Positions 5,970 through 8,528 of a stretch of DNA of 8,528 nucleotides are shown here, in pieces. Under the pieces are notes generated by a model. That model saw only the letters and a program-made list of their open reading frames with translations, ran no database searches and was not told where the DNA came from. Origin of the DNA: Lachnospiraceae bacterium UBA6452 (GTDB lineage Bacteria; Bacillota; Clostridia; Lachnospirales; Lachnospiraceae); contig DJNY01000016.1 in assembly GCA_002441865.1 (NCBI GenBank), positions 1 through 8,528 of the forward strand, given 5' to 3'. Both the position numbers and the translations under genes were made by a program. Each line of letters starts with the position of its first letter. Position 1 is the first letter of the stretch.

Positions 5970-8213
5970 CTATTCCACACCTTTTAAAAAGTGTCCTTTC
6001 GTAAATTCGGTTATCACCGGCTGTATGCCCTGTTCACCTCTGCAAAGTGCGGCATACATCTCATAGATCTTTTGCATCCGACCGGCAGTTTCTTCCGTAA
6101 ACCGCAGCAGGGCTGCCTCCATCGGCATGTGCAATATCTCATTCATTTCCTTATGCAGAGAAAGCGGCACTGCATTATAGATCGTATTTTCACATCTGTC
6201 ACAATGCAGACAGACACGCAGTTTTTTCTTCTGCCGGTCAACCAGCATAAGCTCCGACGGTGCTTTCGCCTTTGTCTGTTTCAGACAACGCTGGTTCGTC
6301 TTTAAAAGACAGTTTGCCGTTTCCATGACCGGAATATAGCCATACACCGGCAAAATGCAGGCATGACTGCCACAGGCTAATGCTTTTGCCTCTGATCTGT
6401 GCAGTTCATATGGCAAAATATGCTCTGTCACACCTATTTTATCATAAAATGCAGCCGTTTCCATCTGAAAAACATAACAGCTGCTGTCCGTGATACATGG
6501 TTTTTGCGGTGCTCTGTCTCTTAAAAATGTTACCATTTCCAGATTGCCGGCGCAATACCCGTCAAATGCCAGTTTTTCGATATTGCTCCATTGTTGGCCG
6601 ATACGGTCAATGACCTGTTGCCTTGTCACAGCAGGAAATGTCAGATATACGAGGATATGTTTTTCGCGAAAACGCTTTAACACTCCTTCTATAGCCGCCG
6701 GATCCGTCAGTTCCTGCAGACAGTCATATGTTACATATATTCTGTCAAGCAGATCATCCGGCTGTAAAGCCCGGAGCAGATACGGATGTGCAACCTGCAC
6801 CTGCAATGGTCTCTTTTTCTCTGTCAGTGCTTTTTTGTCAGGATTTAATCTTGCAGATGTTTTACCGCTGATCTCCCTGACGGCTTTTACATTTTCTTCC
6901 TGCATCGTCCTTCTTCTGCCGGATAACAGCGCATTTTCCAACTGACAGACAGCCAGCCTGCGCAGCTCATTTAATTCTTTATTCGGCAAAAACAGGGTAT
7001 CTGCCATATCACATGTAAGCTCTTTCAGTACAAAAGGTGTATTTCCCATTTTTTGTAACTGTTTTTTCACATCTTCCAGTGTGGCAGCTCTGTTTGCCGC
7101 TTTTTCAGGAACCGCACCCGACACGGTCATGGAAACCGTATCCCTTGTCAGCGTCAGTGTCACAGGCTGTCCGGGATATGCAAAAAAGCTGCCGGTCACA
7201 GGCAATTTTTTTTCGGCAGACTGCTTTACAGGTACTGCCTGAGCCTGTTCCGTGCCATCTTCCGGTGAGAAGGTCTGATAGCCTGCTTTTTTCAGGGACA
7301 ACAATTCTCTGCCGTTATGCTGCATATAGCAGCCCATCTGGCTGCTTCCACGGCTGAACTTATCCTGCAGCATACGGATATCCTGCGGATCCACTTTATA
7401 AGCAGCCGGGTCTTTTTCATACAGATCGATATATTTCCGGTACATCCCCGTAACAAAAGAAACGTAAGCGGCAGTTTTCATCCTGCCTTCTATTTTAAAG
7501 GAATCAATTCCCGCTCCGATCAGCTCCGGCAGGATCGGCAATGTACAAAGATCTTTCAGACTGAGCTGATACGGCTCTTCCTTTGCACTGATCATGCGTC
7601 CGTCCGCCTGTACCTGATAAGGAAGTCTGCACGGGCCGGCGCAGCGCCCCCTGTTACCGCTTCTCGGGCCAAGCATGCTCGAATACAGACATTGTCCGGA
7701 ATAACAGTAACACATACTGCCATGGATAAATGTTTCCATTTCCAGACCGGTTTCCGCTTTCAGCCGCTTCAGTTCCGTAAGAGACAGTTCCCGGGCAGGC
7801 ACGATTCTTGTCACACCGTAATTTTTCAGATAATTTGCTGCACCGGAGCCGGTGATCGTCATCTGCGTACTTGCATGGATCTCCAGATCCGGGAAAAGAC
7901 GCCGGATCAGACTGACCGCTCCCAGATCCTGCACGATCACACCATCCAGTCCTTCCTCATAATAAGGCTTTAGAAAAGCCGGAAGCTGCGTAATCTCCGT
8001 TTCTTTTACAAGCGTATTGACTGTCATATATACTTTTTTTCCATATAGATGCGCAATCCTGATCGCGGACAAAAGGTCTTCCTCTGCAAAATTTTTCGCA
8101 TAAGCACGTGCTCCGAAGCTGCTTCCGCCCACATAGACCGCATCTGCCCCCGCAGAGAGTGCTGCCATAAAGCATTCCATATTTCCCGCAGGTGCCAATA
8201 ATTCAACAGACAT
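5970..8213 (-). CDS. U32 family protein with DUF3656-like region; probable RNA hydroxylase (RlhA/TrhP relative)
   Basis: The 747-residue cytoplasmic protein opens with the U32 start motif ELLAPAGN (4-11) and has HASTQM (113-118). The signature region at 160-195 contains HGSMC and cysteines 168, 175, 191 and 195 in the spacing CX6CX15CX3C. In RlhA and TrhP these cysteines are thought to hold an iron-sulfur cluster used for prephenate-dependent hydroxylation of 23S rRNA or tRNA uridine 34. Calling this protein such an enzyme is therefore better supported than the old name collagenase-like peptidase, but the RNA target cannot be read. IEGRMKT (241-247) is another U32 mark. Residues about 330-470 fit DUF3656. 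The long C-terminal part (about 470-747) includes CxxCxxC at 668-674. The start has GGAG 7 nt upstream, directly after the T-run of a terminator hairpin. It precedes the SEDS gene by 7 nt, so they share an operon. Confidence 0.9.
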   Translation of the reverse strand: MSVELLAPAGNMECFMAALSAGADAVYVGGSSFGARAYAKNFAEEDLLSAIRIAHLYGKKVYMTVNTLVKETEITQLPAFLKPYYEEGLDGVIVQDLGAVSLIRRLFPDLEIHASTQMTITGSGAANYLKNYGVTRIVPARELSLTELKRLKAETGLEMETFIHGSMCYCYSGQCLYSSMLGPRSGNRGRCAGPCRLPYQVQADGRMISAKEEPYQLSLKDLCTLPILPELIGAGIDSFKIEGRMKTAAYVSFVTGMYRKYIDLYEKDPAAYKVDPQDIRMLQDKFSRGSSQMGCYMQHNGRELLSLKKAGYQTFSPEDGTEQAQAVPVKQSAEKKLPVTGSFFAYPGQPVTLTLTRDTVSMTVSGAVPEKAANRAATLEDVKKQLQKMGNTPFVLKELTCDMADTLFLPNKELNELRRLAVCQLENALLSGRRRTMQEENVKAVREISGKTSARLNPDKKALTEKKRPLQVQVAHPYLLRALQPDDLLDRIYVTYDCLQELTDPAAIEGVLKRFREKHILVYLTFPAVTRQQVIDRIGQQWSNIEKLAFDGYCAGNLEMVTFLRDRAPQKPCITDSSCYVFQMETAAFYDKIGVTEHILPYELHRSEAKALACGSHACILPVYGYIPVMETANCLLKTNQRCLKQTKAKAPSELMLVDRQKKKLRVCLHCDRCENTIYNAVPLSLHKEMNEILHMPMEAALLRFTEETAGRMQKIYEMYAALCRGEQGIQPVITEFTKGHFLKGVE

Positions 8214-8226
8214 AGTGATTCTCCAT

Positions 8227-8250
8227 AAAAAGAGCTGCCCGAAGGCAGCT
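8227..8250 (-). terminator. Intrinsic terminator with TTCG loop between zapA and the U32 gene
   Basis: The minus strand has a 7-bp perfect stem (AGCTGCC / GGCAGCT, arms 8250-8244 and 8239-8233) closed by a TTCG tetraloop, followed by C and five T (8231-8227). TTCG loops are unusually stable in RNA. The hairpin begins immediately after the zapA TAA stop (8254-8252). The U32 ribosome binding site GGAG (8224-8221) starts 2 nt after the T-run. On the plus strand the stem is followed by ATTATTTTTT, so it may also stop antisense transcripts. It could act as a partial terminator or attenuator of the downstream genes. Confidence 0.85.
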
Positions 8251-8251
8251 A

Positions 8252-8528
8252 TTATTTTTTGCTTTCTCTGCTACGGTCATCCTGCATGGATTTCATTGCT
8301 TTTTCCGTGCTTTCCAACTTGATCTGCGCAGAAACAAGCTCATGTTTTAAGTCATATAACTCTTTTTCCTTTGCGGCCAGATCTTCTTCTAACAGAGAGA
8401 TCTGTTTTTTCGCTTTGAAGTAATCATCCGCAATATTCAGCTCTAATAAAATCGCTTGTGTATCAACAGGCTGTCTTTTAAACCCCTCTACTTTATTGTA
8501 TTCACTGACTTTATTATTGATGTAAAGG
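8252..8528 (-). CDS. zapA: Cell division protein ZapA, N-terminus cut by window edge
   Basis: The frame enters from the right edge and ends at TAA 8254-8252, giving about 91 residues of the C-terminal part. It begins LYINNKVSEYNKVEGF and continues with ILLELNIADDYFKAKKQ, which I recognise from clostridial ZapA, followed by a long heptad-rich coiled coil (LLEEDLAAKEKELYDLKHEL onward) and a charged tail ending ESKK. ZapA binds FtsZ and bundles its filaments at the division site; its coiled coil drives dimer and tetramer formation. The missing N-terminus should hold the FtsZ-binding globular head. A terminator follows directly. Its place just before a U32 gene and cell wall genes fits a division-related cluster. 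The call rests on the partial sequence and context, and a different ZapA-like coiled-coil protein is the main alternative. Confidence 0.82.
   Translation of the reverse strand, partial: LYINNKVSEYNKVEGFKRQPVDTQAILLELNIADDYFKAKKQISLLEEDLAAKEKELYDLKHELVSAQIKLESTEKAMKSMQDDRSRESKK

Noticed and set aside
7317..7973. A plus-strand open frame of 218 codons
   Set aside because: It lies entirely antisense to the conserved U32 signature region. Its composition looks random (many His, Arg, Ser) and no motif or ribosome binding site was seen.
5970..8213. Reading the U32 protein as a secreted collagenase or protease
   Set aside because: There is no signal peptide, and the CX6CX15CX3C cysteine pattern matches U32 members linked to RNA hydroxylation. 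The peptidase name is historical.
1..8528. CRISPR array, insertion sequence, prophage or toxin-antitoxin module
   Set aside because: I saw no regularly spaced repeats, transposase or integrase motifs, terminal inverted repeats, or small toxin-like gene pairs. All genes are co-directional and look like core chromosome.

Overview
The window suggests a chromosomal segment from a low-to-moderate GC Firmicute, most likely a clostridium of the Lachnospiraceae. The grounds are the gene set (ZapA, a long U32/DUF3656 protein, a SEDS protein, a class B PBP, a DUF2953 protein), the strong AGGAGG-type ribosome binding sites, and the resemblance of the ZapA C-terminal half to clostridial ZapA. The assignment rests on remembered family resemblance, not on a search. 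Every convincing gene lies on the minus strand, so the window reads from right to left. I see no tRNA, rRNA, insertion sequence, prophage or CRISPR array.

In transcription order, the right part is a cell division and cell wall block. It holds the 3' end of zapA (8252-8528), an intrinsic terminator hairpin just ahead of the next gene, a 747-residue U32 protein probably related to the RNA hydroxylases RlhA and TrhP (5970-8213), a FtsW/RodA-type glycan polymerase (4601-5962) and a class B penicillin-binding transpeptidase (3175-4653). The last three are tightly packed: there are 7 nt between the U32 and SEDS genes, and the SEDS and PBP genes overlap by 53 nt. The SEDS protein and PBP look like a cognate polymerase/crosslinker pair, and their layout recalls the actinobacterial RodA-PbpA pair.

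After a 151-nt AT-rich gap comes a two-gene signalling unit. It encodes a CheX-like phosphatase domain carrying four N-terminal MshEN-like helical repeats (2136-3023) and a stand-alone CheY-type receiver (1763-2122), whose ribosome binding site overlaps the stop codon of the first gene. No histidine kinase or output domain is present in the window. This pair is the most interesting item here.

The left part holds a Nudix hydrolase with a recognisable promoter of its own (1221-1673), a second strong terminator hairpin, a 110-residue protein of unknown function (841-1173), and a DUF2953 membrane protein that runs off the left edge (1-841). The last two are coupled through a TGATG stop/start overlap. 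Both strong terminators sit only 12-14 nt upstream of the next start codon, so the genes after them depend on read-through, an internal promoter, or regulated termination.
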